A stretch of DNA of 64,000 bases from Candidatus Flexifilum affinis (GCA_016713325.1 JADJPJ010000022.1:62001-126000); one strand, 5' to 3'. Positions 22,593 through 32,970 are shown, numbered from the stretch's first letter. Notes: generated from the sequence alone by a model not told the origin. Numbers and translations are program-made.

Positions 22593-23642
22593 ATGACCGC
22601 TGTCTCCCTCAATTCCGGAAGTTCCGGCATCGAGCAGCCCGGTTCGACCCGTCTCCTGCGCCGGATCATGCCCTATATCGGCTACACGGTGCTGATCATC
22701 GCCGCGCTCACGCAGATCGTCCCGTTCGTGCTGTCGGTCGCCAACTCGTTCAAATGCCTGCCGGCCGTCAATGCGGCGCCGGCGGTGTTCATCCCCGCGC
22801 CGCCGTTCTTCGTGCAGTGCCGCGGCGAGGACGGGTCTCCCTTGTCGGCGACGGCCACGACCAACGGCGCAACCTTCAACCCGGCCCTCGAAGGCTACGA
22901 GAACGTCTTCGCCGCCGACCTGGGGCGCTGGCTGTTCAACACCGCCTTCATCGCGCTAACCATCATGCTGCTGCGCCTGCTCTTCGACTCGCTGGCGGGC
23001 TATGCCCTGGCACGCATCAAGTTCCCCGGCAACCGGCTGATGTTCACCATCATCCTGGGCACGATGATGATCCCTGGCGTGGTGCTGCTGATCCCGCGCT
23101 TCATCATCCTCAAACAGCTCGGCATGCTCAATGCCTATCAGGGCATCATCATCCCGCTCATGGCCGACGCCTTCGGCATCTTCCTGATGAAGCAGTTCTT
23201 CGAATCGATCCCCAACGAGATCGAAGAGGCGGGCCAGGTGGATGGCGCCAACCGTCTGGTGATGTTCTTCCGCATCATCCTGCCCATGGCCACCCCGGCA
23301 CTGACGGCGCTGGCGATCTTCAGCTTTCAGGGCATCTGGAACAACTTCCTGGACGTGCTGATTGTGCTGGGCGGCAACCAGAACCTGTGGACGCTGCCGC
23401 TTGGCCTGTCCTTCCTGCGCGGCAGCAGCGGCGAGACGCTGATCTGGAACGAGTTTCTGGCCGGCTCGGTGATCACCACCCTGCCGATGGCCATCATCTT
23501 CTTCGCCTTCCAGCGCTATTTCGTGGAAGGGGTGAATTACTCGGGGTTGGCCGGGCCAGTAGAGTCGTTCGTGAACCGCCCATTCGAGCCGCCGGACATT
23601 AGAAATGTCCGGCTACCCCTCAATAGGCGAGAAACCGGCTGA
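22593..23642 (+). CDS. CUT1-type sugar ABC transporter permease (MalG-like)
   Basis: Second permease of the importer, 349 residues with about six membrane segments and the EAA loop EEAGQVDGANRLVMFFRIILPMATPA. AGGAGG before the ATG is a strong ribosome binding site. An unusual periplasmic insert rich in Pro/Ala (about residues 55-90, FKCLPAVNAAP..FVQCRGEDG) replaces the short first loop of E. coli MalG. The final 23 residues (VNRPFEPPDIRNVRLPLNRRETG) are encoded by an intergenic-type hairpin element that has invaded the 3' end. The ancestral protein probably stopped just after YFVEGVNYSGLAGPVE. It heteropairs with the preceding permease; operon ends here. Confidence 0.92.
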   Translation: MTAVSLNSGSSGIEQPGSTRLLRRIMPYIGYTVLIIAALTQIVPFVLSVANSFKCLPAVNAAPAVFIPAPPFFVQCRGEDGSPLSATATTNGATFNPALEGYENVFAADLGRWLFNTAFIALTIMLLRLLFDSLAGYALARIKFPGNRLMFTIILGTMMIPGVVLLIPRFIILKQLGMLNAYQGIIIPLMADAFGIFLMKQFFESIPNEIEEAGQVDGANRLVMFFRIILPMATPALTALAIFSFQGIWNNFLDVLIVLGGNQNLWTLPLGLSFLRGSSGETLIWNEFLAGSVITTLPMAIIFFAFQRYFVEGVNYSGLAGPVESFVNRPFEPPDIRNVRLPLNRRETG

Positions 23643-23904
23643 AGCCGGTTGGCAGCGGGGCGGTGTGCGTGGGCGCCACTGCCGAGCGCCGTGGGTGGAC
23701 GCGCCGTTGCGCGTCCCGACGGAGGGCGTGGATGGCGGCGGGGTGGAGGGGCGGTTCGCGAACCGCCCCTACGAGCGCTGCGGGTTGGCGAGGATCGCGG
23801 TGCAGCCCCCTTGGGTGGGCTGGTCTTTTCGTAGCCGAGGTCCTTTAGTCCTCGGCGCCGCGGACGGACAGATCGGGCCTGGCGGTGGTGGACGAGGTCT
23901 GCCT
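23591..23904. repeat. Repeat cluster downstream of the disaccharide operon
   Basis: The 370 bases between the permease stop and 24013 carry no gene. A two-hairpin element covers 23591-23650 (stem GCCGGACATT/AATGTCCGGC, 19-base spacer, stem AACCGGCT/AGCCGGTT) and overlaps the permease 3' end. Further palindromes follow at 23697-23716 (GGACGCGC, loop CGTT, GCGCGTCC), 23749-23768 (GGGCGGTTCGCGAACCGCCC), about 23831-23856 (GCCGAGG/CCTCGGC) and about 23887-23904 (GACGAGG/CCTCGTC). The block 23749-23860 recurs at 25328-25440 in the same order. Confidence 0.8.
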
Positions 23905-24012
23905 CGTCGGCCGCGTGCGCGGTGGCCGCGAGTCGAACCAGGTCAACCATGCTAAACTGGGCATCCATGTCGGACATGTATGTCATCGACGGAATAGGGA
24001 GACCCCATAGCC

Positions 24013-25254
24013 ATGAGACGGTTTATCCGACGACGGTCTATCCAACGACGTTCAGTCACCCTTGTTGTGTTTCTCTGCCTCCTCATGGGGGCGGTTCGTG
24101 CCCGGCAACGCCCAGGACCAACCGGACTACCGGCAATATGAAATCCTCGACGTCGTGGAACTCGACCTGTACGCCGCGCCCGGCAACACTGCCGCGCATC
24201 TCGCTCCGGATGGAACGCAGTTCGCCCATTTCCAGGCCGGCAGGGTGTGTATCTTCACACATGATGAAGGCCGGTGGGTTGAGGACCGCTGCCTCGAGTT
24301 TGATGAGGATGTCGATATCGGATCGCCGGAGGAAATGCTCTGGTCGCCAGACGGACGGTTTCTGAGCCTGTCCACTTTCAGAGAGGCGTTCGTCTACTTT
24401 CGAGACAGCGACATTCGCGTCCTGGATGTGGAGACCGGCGAGATCCTCGTCCTGACCGATGATGGCGTGGAGGGGGGGTTGCTGAATGAGACAAGCGGAG
24501 ATCTCGATGTCATTGCGCGCTGGTTGAACGACGATACGCTGGTGTTCATTCGTTACGCCCACGACCCATCTGCCTCAGCAGACGCCAACCCCAGCGACCA
24601 GTTCCTTCCGCCCGCCCTCTACACGGTCAATCTCGAGGCGAAACGAAAGAATGGATGGCGATTCCCTCCCTCAACTTCGGCTCAGCCTATGCTCTGGCCC
24701 TGGATAACCTGCGCGGTCGTGACGCCGTGAACGTCGATCTGCGCGATGCCGGTCCGGACCAGGGACTCTGGCAGATCCCGTTCGAAAAGGGTGAAGCGGA
24801 GCAGCTCAACAGCATCCCCTCGAGTCGAAATGTGCCGATCCGGCTGGAATATTCGGCGGATGGCCGCTACCTGATGACGTTTGAGATGGAGCCGCGCCAG
24901 TCTGGGATGACGGTGCGGATCGCGACAACGGTAACGGGCGAACTCATCGACATCGATCCGCAATTTCCGGTGATGACCGAGGACATGACCGCCCCCTATA
25001 TCATGGGCGCGGGGTGGTCGCCGGTCGGATCCGGGCTGGTCTATGCGGTGAGGGATCCGCTCGACGACAGCAAGTCGGGGTTGTATCTCACCGCCGCGCC
25101 GGGCAAACCCGGAAAGATGATCCTGCAAGGGAGATTTTATGGGACAACCTGCTGCCAGCGGATGCCGATCCAGTGGGCCGTGAACGATCTGATTATGATC
25201 GGGCGGGGAGGCGAGTCGGGGGTGCTGCTGGTACAGGTCGGGATGCCGGGGTGA
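24013..25254 (+). CDS. Secreted WD40/TolB-like beta-propeller protein (two compensating frameshifts)
   Basis: Hypothetical exported protein of about 413 residues. The start at 24013 is chosen because it gives an Arg-rich n-region and hydrophobic core (VTLVVFLCLLMGAVRA) of a signal peptide. A one-base indel near 24100 shifts to the frame of NAQDQPDYRQYEILDVVELDLY, and a second near 24650 restores the first frame (MAIPSLNFGSAYALALDNL). Short motifs typical of PD40/WD40-like propeller blades recur: SPDGRFLSL, LRIEYSADGRYLMTF-like, GAGWSPVGSGLVYAV. No catalytic residues are evident. The gene is flanked on both sides by copies of the same composite repeat. Function unknown; sensing or scaffolding at the cell surface is only a guess. 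Confidence 0.6.
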
Positions 25255-25277
25255 ACGGGCGCAGGACAAGGCAGGCT

Positions 25278-25577
25278 GGACGAGGCGGGCCTCGTCCCTA
25301 CGAAGGGGGTTGGCTGGGGTATGGGTCGGGCGGTTCGCGAACCGCCCCTACAAAGGCCGTGGGTTGGCGAGGGGATCGCGGTTTAGCCCCCTTGGTGGGG
25401 TTGTCGGTTTGGTAGCCGAGGTCCTTTAGTCCTCGGCGGCGTGGGCGGAGCGGAAGCTGTGGGTGAACGGACGCTGGCCGAGGCAGACCTCGTCTCTACG
25501 AAGGCCATGGATTGGCGACGGGATAGTGGTTCAGCCCACTTGGTGGGCTTGTCGGTTTGGTAGCCGAAGTCCTTTAA
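25278..25577. repeat. Repeat cluster interrupted by an IS982-like insertion
   Basis: No gene in this 320-base stretch. It contains palindromes at 25278-25297 (GGACGAGGC/GCCTCGTCC), 25328-25347 (GGGCGGTTCGCGAACCGCCC) and about 25412-25437 (GCCGAGG/CCTCGGC). Then comes a third, diverged copy of the composite element, from about 25480, whose last hairpin (GTAGCCGAAGTCCTTTAA) is cut by the insertion sequence starting at 25578. The remainder resumes at 26683. Confidence 0.75.
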
Positions 25578-26682
25578 GGCCTGTCCGGTATTGAAAAGGT
25601 GTCAAGAAACAGAACAATCACTTGGGCCAACAAGGAGATTGCTGATGGATCTTGACACCTTTCTGACCACATTATATGTGCTGGTGGATGACTGGTATAG
25701 CGCCCAAATCGCTCCCCACGTCCAGCGACGACGGGGCGGCAAGCAGCGCATGAGCGATAGTGAGGTGCTGACGGTGGCGCTGGTGGGGCAATGGCAAGTG
25801 GGGGTGCCGTGGAACAGTGAGCGAGGCGCGGTGCGCTATATGCAGCAGCAGGGACGGCAGTGGTTTCCGCAGATGCTGGGCCGCAGTTCGTTCAATGAGC
25901 GGGTACGTCACTTGTGCACCGACCTGGCGGCCTTGCAGCAGGCGATGGCAGAACAGTTGAGCGACGCGAGGAACGTCTACGAGGTGGGCGATGGATTGCC
26001 CCTGCCGGTGTGCAGTGTCAGCCAGGCCACGCGCCAGAGGGGGCACTGGTTGGGAGCGACGGCCAGTCGGGGACATGGGGGGACGCAGGGTGGTTGGTTC
26101 TACGGCCAGCGCTGCTGGATGAGCGTGACCGGCAGCGGCGCCATCACCGGCTGGTTGGTCGGCGCTGGCCACCTGAACGAGCGCTGGTTGCTGGAAGCCT
26201 TCCTCAGTACGCGCGCCGGCGACGGTCGCTTGCAGCTCCCGCCCCGGATACGCACACCCGCGCGCGCTGCGGGCACGGCCGCCGCACGGCTTCATCCGGG
26301 GCTTTTTTGCTGCTGGGCACGACGGTCAGCGTCCCTACCTGGCCGACCAGGGCTTGAACAGCCTCCGCTGGCAGCAGCATTGGGCCGATGGCTATGGAGC
26401 CACCGTCATTACGCTGCCGCCCACCGGCACCGCCGCCCGTGACGCCTGGTCGCGGGCGGATCGGCTCTGGTTGGCGCACCATCGGCAAATCATTGAGACG
26501 GTCTTTGCTCACCTGACCACCGTCTTTGGCATTAAGCACCTCAACGCTCACTCCCTTTGGGGACAATACACCCGCCTAGCCGCTAAAACGGCGGCATTCA
26601 ACGTTGCGCTCTGGTTCAATCACTGCCTCGGTCGGTCTTTACTGGCCATCCCGACCCTGTTACTTTGAATACCGGACAGGCC
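25578..26682 (+). mobile_element. IS982-family-like insertion sequence, 1,105 bp
   Basis: Terminal inverted repeats GGCCTGTCCGGTATT (25578-25592) and its complement (26668-26682) are perfect over 15 bp. Flanking TTAA at 25574-25577 and 26683-26686 is a plausible 4-bp target duplication. The insertion lies in the loop of a GTAGCCG... hairpin, so it is younger than that repeat copy. The single transposase gene fills the element. Confidence 0.85.
25645..26668 (+). pseudogene. IS982-like transposase, one frameshift
   Basis: DDE transposase of about 340 residues. The start at 25645 (MDLDTFLTTLYVLVDDWY) is preceded by AAGGAGA at good spacing. Family-like features are SDSEVLTVALVGQW, MLGRSSFNERVRHL and the C-terminal IIETVFAHLTTVFGIKHLNAHSLWGQYTRLAAKTAAF, which resembles the IS982 ending. 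A one-base shift in a C/G run near 26238-26250 separates the N-terminal frame from the frame carrying GFIRGFFAAGHDGQRPYLADQGL. Both halves are otherwise well conserved, so the gene was recently active or the shift is a sequencing error. Confidence 0.75.
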
Positions 26683-26821
26683 TTAAAACACCCGGCTACC
26701 CGAAGAGCCAGGTCCACTAAAGGGACCAAGAAGGCAGGCGTCGGGGAAGCCCCTTCAGTGGGCTTGTCGGCGGACGCGCCGTTGCGCGTCCCTACAGCCC
26801 TCGGCGGCCCCGCAACCCTTA

Positions 26822-27768
26822 GCACCTATCCGTAAACCGAATTCGGGGTTGAAAAAGAAGACGTATTTGCGCGAGATTGAAGTCGCCAAACACCAATCCG
26901 AGCAAATACGTCATGAACAACGAGCATACCGAAAAACCGAAAAATGTCGACTACTTTCATGTCCCTCGACCGCTGTGGCGGTGTGTTCGACGGTTGTTGC
27001 CGAAATCGAAAGCGCGGCGCCGGAGCGGCCGACCGGCGGCCGACAACCGAGCCATTCTCAATGGTATTTGGTATGTGCTGTGGACAGGTTGTCAGTGGAA
27101 AGCGGTCCATCGAGACTGGTTTGGGGTTTGTAGCAGCGTCCTGCATCAACGCTTTCAGGCCTGGCAGCGCAGCGGACTGTTTCTCAAGTTGATGACCCTG
27201 ATGGTGCGTTTCTATGCCCGACGCGGCGGCATTCACTGGTTGTTTTCAAGCCGTCGATAGCAAATGCTGTCCCGCGCCGCTGGCGGAGAAGCGACCGGAA
27301 AGCCCGGTCGACCGCAGCAAGCGTGGGAGCAAGTTGCACCTCTTGGTTGACCAGCAGGGGGCGCCGCTGTCGGTTCATTACCGGCGCCAATGTGCATGAC
27401 AAATGGATCGCCGATGAATTGGTCATTTCTATCGTCGTTCCTCGTCCTGATGCTCAGCAAGTGGAGCAACACATCTGCATGGATAAAGGCTATGACTATC
27501 CCGATGTGCATCAGTTTGTCGAACTGCAACACTACATCGTCCACATCAAGCACCGACGCCGACGGGGCGAGCCTCTCGTTGATCCTGTCCCATTCCCGGT
27601 GAAGCCCAGTTCCCCGCTCGTCGTTGGGTCGTTGAGCGGACCCTCGGTTGGCTCACCAAGCGGCGCAGTCTCCGGGTTCGTTGGTGCAAGAAAGCGGACA
27701 ATTGGCTTGGCTTCGTCCAGTTCGCCTGTGCTCCATCCTGTTGAATTTGGCAGTTTACGGATAGGTTC
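26822..27768 (+). mobile_element. IS5-family insertion sequence (IS1031-like), 947 bp
   Basis: Ends carry the inverted repeat ACCTATCCGTAAAC (26824-26837) and its complement (27753-27766), with one mismatch further out. TTA directly flanks both sides (26819-26821 and 27769-27771), the TNA-type duplication of the IS1031 subgroup. It inserted next to palindrome 26772-26791, only 139 bases from the IS982-like element. Confidence 0.8.
26877..27764 (+). pseudogene. IS5-family transposase, several frameshifts
   Basis: The N-terminal domain (RPLWRCVRRLLP...NRAILNGIWYVLWTGCQWKAVH...SSVLHQRFQAWQRSGLF) is the DUF4096-type start of IS5 transposases. The rest is spread over other frames: IHWLFQAVDSK..GSKLHLLVDQQGAPLSV (from 27214), ITGANVHDKWIADELV...ICMDKGYDYPDV (from about 27376), then RRWVVERTLGWLTKRRSLRVRW and a last piece ending LLNLAVYG with stop at 27762-27764. 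At least four indels are needed to join them, more than a two-ORF programmed frameshift would explain. Inactive copy or badly called sequence. Confidence 0.75.
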
Positions 27769-27867
27769 TTATCTTGGTGCACATGCGGGCCGATTTGGAC
27801 GACAGGGGAGTAGAATAACTCAAATCTTCTCGTTCAATCTTCTTCCGCCCAGGAGCACCACCCGACC

Positions 27868-28986
27868 ATGACAGCCGAAAGCCACGGAACCCTTCTTCGT
27901 TGCGCCCATCGATGACCAACCGCTGCCCGAGTCCGCTCGTAATGCCATGCGGGCGTACCTCCAGCGCACCGAAGTCCGGTTGTCCACACTGCACCGCATC
28001 GCCGTCGCCTTTATCAGCGGCGCGGGGCTGCTGCTGCTGCTGCCGGTCTTCTTCAAGGACGAGATCATGGTTCTCGTCCGCGTGCTCCTCGACACCGTTC
28101 TCGACCAGATGGTGACGCTCCAGGGCACAAACCTGATCGGGCATATCGCTCTATGGCCTGCTCGTTTATCCGTTCCTCCTCTCGCTGGCCATCCCACTTT
28201 ATGCCCTTTATCTGCTCCTGAAGGATGTCGTCCACTTCTACTACACCATCTACAGTCCCGGCTTCCCCGCCGACCTCAGGACGCCCTCCTTCGCCCTTTC
28301 CGGCGTGGGCTTCTCGCCCGACGAATCGCCTGAAGCCAAGCGGCGCATCCTGGCCTACCAGTATCACCATTCCAGCGCCATCAACTTCGCAATCCCCCTT
28401 CAGCCCGGAACGCCGCCGCGCCTACTTCGACGCCATCATCCAGGCCACCGAACGTGATATTCTCCCCACCAGCCGCACCTACGACGCGGTCGCCGCGACA
28501 GGCGCGCTGGTCGACCAGAGGACCGACGGCGTCGACCCCGCCACCGTCGAACGCTTCGGCGCAGCTTTCGGCCTGGCACGCACGCTCGACCGCAACCTGG
28601 TCGAAGAGGTGGCCACCAGCGAAATCTCTGTCGTGCGGCACATTCTGTATCTGCGACGGATGATGCTGCGTTACATGAAGACGCTGATGATGTTCCTGTG
28701 GACGACACTGGTCACGTTCATCATGCTGCCCTTCCTTCAGGAAGAGCGCATGCCCAAGTTTGTCATCATGTCGTTCGCTTATCTGATCTGGGCGCTGTTG
28801 GCGATGAGGGTCATGCGCCTCCCGATCGGCTGGATCTTCCGGCATCTGCGTGAGATCCCTGACGACGGTCAGATCGACAAGCAGTTGGTGATCCTCGAAG
28901 AACAGGTACAGCCCTTCATCCGCGTGGCCATCATTGCCGCCGCGGTGGCTCAGGTGCTCAGCGTCCTCCTGCTGCTCACGGACTAA
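27868..28986 (+). CDS. Five-segment membrane protein of unknown function (about three frameshifts)
   Basis: I do not recognise the family. Reassembled reading gives about 372 residues: start MTAESHGT, then (indel near 27885) PFFVAPIDDQPLPESARNAM and a first membrane segment IAVAFISGAGLLLLLPVFF. After an indel near 28148 come YGLLVYPFLLSLAIPLYALYLLL and a soluble stretch, and after one near 28400 RAYFDAIIQATERDILPTSRTYDAV. Three C-terminal membrane helices follow (LMMFLWTTLVTFIMLPFL; FVIMSFAYLIWALLAMRVM; VAIIAAAVAQVLSVLLLL). AGGAG lies 12 bases before the ATG. The stop at 28986 faces the convergent histidine kinase gene. Confidence 0.6.
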
Positions 28987-29035
28987 CCCGCACCCCAGGA
29001 GGGAGAGGTGCCAGGTGCGAGGGTCTGTGCTTCGC

Positions 29036-30852
29036 TCACACCACCGGCTCGGCACTGGGCTGTGGGAAAATCTCCAGGCGGACGGTGAAGGTGGTGCCCA
29101 CGCCCAGCGTGCTCTCGACCATGATCGCGCCGCCGTGCAGTTGGATGATCTCGTGAGTGATGTATAACCCGAGGCCTGCGCCCATTCCCCCTTCCTTCAC
29201 GCGGAAGAACGGATCGAAGAGATGCGGCAAGTGCTCGGCGTCAATGCCGATGCCGGTGTCGCGGACGCGGATCAGCGCCACCTCGCTGCCGGCGGGGTCC
29301 GGTTCGGCAGTCACGTGCACCTGCCCCCCTTCCTCCGTATACAGGATGGCATTGCGCAGGATGTTCGTCAGCGCCTGGGTCAGACGGGTGGAGTCGGCCA
29401 GGATTTGCAGCCGCTCCGGAGGAATCGCGATCTCCAGGCCGATCTTTTTCACGATCGCTTCCGACCGCTGCATCTCGACCACGTCATACAACAACTGGCG
29501 CAGATCGAGCGGGCGCTTTTGCAGTCCCATCCCGGCCTCCAGGCGCGAGACGAGCAGCAGATCGTTCAGCAGATTCAGCATGTGATGCGAGACTTTGTTG
29601 AGCACGTCGAGGTGGCGGGCACTCTGCTCCGGATCGCGCTCCAGCAGGTACAGCCGCGTCATGATGTTGGAGAGCGGGGTGCGCAGTTCGTGCGAGGCGC
29701 GCGCGAAGAAGTAGTCGCGCTGCTGCTTCAGCGCCTTCTCTTCGGTGATGTCGCGCACGATGACCACTCGCCGCTTACGGGCATCCCCCATATTCACCGG
29801 CGTGGCATTGATGGCCACGTCGATCATCGAATCATCCTTGCGCAGCAGCTTGGTCTCGTAGCGGTTCGGGCTGCTCAGCATCATCTGCGTGACGGTCATG
29901 TTCATCTTCGGGGTGAGCTGGTTGAACGGGCGCCCGATCAGCTCCTCCCGAGCGAAGCCGATCATCTGCGCCAACGTCGGGTTGGCCACCTCGATGCTGC
30001 CATCGACCGTATAGGCCAGTCCTTCGCCCATCGTGTCGGCGATCGCCCGCAGCCGCGCATCCTGCGCCTCCAGCGCCGCCGTGCGCTCCTTCACCCGCGC
30101 TTCAAGCTGTAGGTTCAGCGACTCCAGGGCCTGGTGCGACTCCGCAACATCGACCAGCATGGCATTGATAGCTTCCGTCAGCGTGGAGATTTCGTCACGG
30201 CCGTCGACGGAGATTCGGCCGCCCGGTGATTTCCCGATCGTCTTGACTGCTGAACTGAGATGTGTCACCCGCGCCAGCATCATCCGGTCAACCAGAAACA
30301 GCGTGCCGCTGATCAGCACCACGCCAAAGAGGGCCAGGGCCATCGTGAAGTGCAGATAGTTGAGGCGGGCCTGTTGGATGATCTCGCGTGACTCATCGAT
30401 GCGCATTTCCACAACCCCCCCCAGCGCGGCAATCTTCACCACACTTGTGATGGAGGTGTCGGTCACTTCGACCCGGAGCCAGTCATTGTTCTGATTCGCA
30501 AGGTTGTCATTCGAGACAGATGGTGTGGTCGCGGCTTTGAACGAAATAGCGATCTGCTGCCGCGCCGACAGTTCCGCGGCCGCAGCAGTATCCAGGAGAT
30601 ATCCCCAGATCAGCCGCCCACCACAAAATCGGCCATCTCGGTCCAGCTTGACCAGTCTCGAATTCTGTTGAACAGCTCGTCCTGTCGATTCAGCAAATAC
30701 TGATGGAGACTGGAGGCCTGGCGGACGGTCTGCGCGTGTTCTACCGTTTCGAAGCTGGAGATGGTGATCCGCTGGAGAGAGATGTAGAGAATAGCGGTCA
30801 TCCCCACCAGCAGGAGGGCCAGATACGCTAACGTTCTGCGGCGCAGAGTCAT
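29036..30852 (-). CDS. Membrane sensor histidine kinase, CHASE4-like/HAMP/PAS (one frameshift)
   Basis: Sensor kinase of about 604 residues. The N-terminus (MTLRRRTLAYLALLLVGMTAILYIS) is the first membrane helix. The extracellular part has the RDWSSWTEMADFV motif typical of CHASE4-like sensor domains. Joining across a one-base indel near 30605-30620 links FVVGG to LIWGYLLDTAA. The alternative upstream frame from 30925 is rejected as low complexity. Next are a second membrane helix (FTMALALFGVVLISGTLFLV), HAMP, a PAS domain (RLRAIADTMGEGLAYTVDG...PVNMGDARKRRVVIVRDITEEK), the HisKA box ARASHELRTPLSNIMTRL with the phosphoacceptor His, and HATPase_c with N box NILRNAI, G1 DTGIGI and G2 GAGLGLYI. 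No response regulator is adjacent. Confidence 0.9.
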
Positions 30853-31051
30853 GAAGGAGAGTCACTCTGTCATATCGACAGCAGCAGCAAGCTGATGGCG
30901 GACGGACGAAGGCGGCGCTAGCCAAACGTAATTGTATGGCAATTTCAGCGTGAGGGGGGTAGTTTTTACGTACTGAGGAAGGGCATCGGGAGTATTCACC
31001 CGAGTGGTCCCTTCTGCGACGTTGGAGGCTTTGGGGAGGCGAGAGTTAGCC

Positions 31052-31255
31052 GCCCATAGGCATTACCTTAAGGATTTTTCTCTCGATCTCCACCGTTTTG
31101 ACCTCTCCCCCGTTCCCTCCCCGAATTCGGGGAGGGGAGCAAACATGCTGCTTGCTTGCGATTGTTTCGCGTGCGATTCCCCCTCTCCCCGCTTGCGTGG
31201 GAGAGGGGGTCAGGGGGTGAGGGGTGAATCCGCGCTAAAGGTAATGCCTATGGGC
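31052..31255. mobile_element. MITE-like element with 18-bp terminal inverted repeats
   Basis: GCCCATAGGCATTACCTT at 31052-31069 is matched by its exact complement at 31238-31255. The 204-bp interior has no reading frame but carries CCCCTCCCCGAATTCGGGGAGGGG-type and CCCCCTCTCC/GGAGAGGGGG hairpins and the TCAGGGGGTGAGG tail seen near 4680. TTAGCCGCCCA occurs just outside on the left (31046-31056) and again at the end of the peptidase gene (31264-31274), a possible 11-bp direct repeat around the element. The remaining bases 30853-31045 show nothing recognisable. Confidence 0.6.
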
Positions 31256-31263
31256 AGCGCGAT

Positions 31264-32970
31264 TTAGCCGCCCAGGCTCTCGATCGTCTCCATCAGGGCA
31301 TCCACTTCCGTCCGCAGGATGCTGCTGTCCATGGCGAAGCGCGCCCCCGCCGCAGCGAACAGCGCGGGAAGCGGCTCCGTGCCACCCAGCGCCAGCGCGG
31401 CGGTAGTCGGCCGTCGCCTTGGCGGCGTCCTGCAGCGAGTTCATCCACACTTGCACCGCACCGATCTGCGCCAGGCCGTATTCCACGTAGTAGAACGGAA
31501 TCTGGAAGATGTGCAGCTTACGGTGCCAGCCCGTCACCCGCACGTCCGCCAGCCCGTCGTAGTCGATCCCCTTCATGAAACGATTCACTGCATGTCCCAC
31601 TGCGCGTCACACTGGAGCGGGTCCATGGCCTCATCGACATGCGTGTACACCCAGTGCTGGAAGGCATCGACCACCGCCATGTAGGGCCAGAACAGGATGT
31701 CGCGCTCCAGATGCTCGACGCGGGCGCGGGCGGCGTCGGCGTCGCTGTAGTAGCCGCCCTTCGTTTCCGCCAGATAGGGCGCTGCCAGAAGCTCCATGCT
31801 CATCGAAGCCACTTCGCAGAACTCGATGGGCGCTTCGTGCCGCTGGTAGGGCGCCAGGCGATCCACCTCGTACACGTGGAAGGCATGCCCGCCCTCATGG
31901 AGCAGCGTCTGCACGTCGTCGTGCACGCCCACCGCGTTCATGAAGATAAACGGCTTTCTGGAATAGCTGAATTCGGTGCAATAGCCGCCGGGCGCCTTGT
32001 TCTTGCGGCTCTCCAGGTCGAGCAGGCTGTTGATGCGCATGTCGGCGAAGTACTGGCCGAGCTGCGGATCGACCTGGCTGAAGATGGTTTCGGCGCGGCC
32101 GATCAGGCTCTCCGTCTCGCCGAACGGCGTCAGGGCGTCACGCCCCAGCGAGTCCACGTCCACATCCCACGGGCGCAGAGTCGACACGCCGAGGTTGCGC
32201 CGCCGTTTCTCGTAGATCGCCTGCGCTGCCGGGACCACCACCTCTTCAATCGCCTCGTGGAAACGCAGGCAGTCCTCCGGCGTGTAGTCGAAGCGCTTGT
32301 ACGCCTTCCATTGATAAGCGCGGTAATCCGGCTCGCCAGCATTCTCGGCGATCCGGATGCGCAGCTTCAGCATGCGTGTCCACAGCTCGTTGAGCGCCTC
32401 GCGGTCGGCAAGCTGGCGCTGGGCGCGCAGGGTCCAGGCGCGTTCGCGGACACCGCGGTCGGTCTCCAACAGCAGCGGATTCATCTGCGGAATGGTGCGC
32501 TCTTCGCCTTCCCATTCCACCGTTTGCGCGCCGATGATCTTGTCGAATTCGTTGGTCAGCTTCTCTTCTTCCGTCAGCAGCGGGACATTCTCCTCGCGGA
32601 AGAGTTCGGCCTCGGCGCGCAGCCCGCGCAGGATGGTGGCATAGCCCGCCGGCTCCAGTCCGCTTGCCAGCAGATTTTGCTTAAGGCGCTGATCGGCCAC
32701 GCTGACCGGTTCCATGACATCCGACAGATAGGCGAAGAATCGTTCTTCGGTCTCCTTATCGGCCGTGTTGACGGTCGTACCCACATAGAGGCGCTGATAC
32801 ACCTCACTCACCAGTTCGCTCAGCCGCGCTCGGGCGGTCAACCACTGGACGACGTTCTCTTCGGTGAGCTCTGCGCTCTCCAGCAGCTCGACCAGCGGCT
32901 GAATCTGATCCCAGTTCCAGGACTGAAAGTCCTCGTAGTGAACATCAAAAATACGTGAAAACATCGACAT
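31264..32970 (-). CDS. M3-family zinc oligoendopeptidase (two frameshifts near the C-terminus)
   Basis: Cytoplasmic zinc metallopeptidase related to PepF/oligopeptidase F, about 568 residues when repaired. The zinc site HEGGHAFHVYE (HExxH) is clear, with the third ligand region after it (EFCEVASMSMELL). The start MSMFSRIFDVHYEDFQSWNW is chosen over a longer upstream frame because it matches family N-termini. Frame breaks: the CDAQWDMQ stop at 31585 is bypassed by one added G, continuing as NRFMKGIDYDGLADVRVTGWHRKLHIFQIPFYYVEYGLAQ; a second shift near 31405 restores AALALGGTEPLPALFAAAG, ending ETIESLGG at 31264. The loci on both sides are the MITE-like element and, divergently, dnaN. Confidence 0.88.

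Noticed and set aside
23925..23955. tRNA T-arm-like GGTTCGACTC on the minus strand
   Set aside because: No matching acceptor, D or anticodon stems could be drawn around it.
30852..30925. Longer N-terminus of the CHASE4 kinase from 30925
   Set aside because: That frame is Ser/Pro/Arg-rich out-of-frame sequence; the frame starting at 30852 gives a proper membrane helix and sensor motif.
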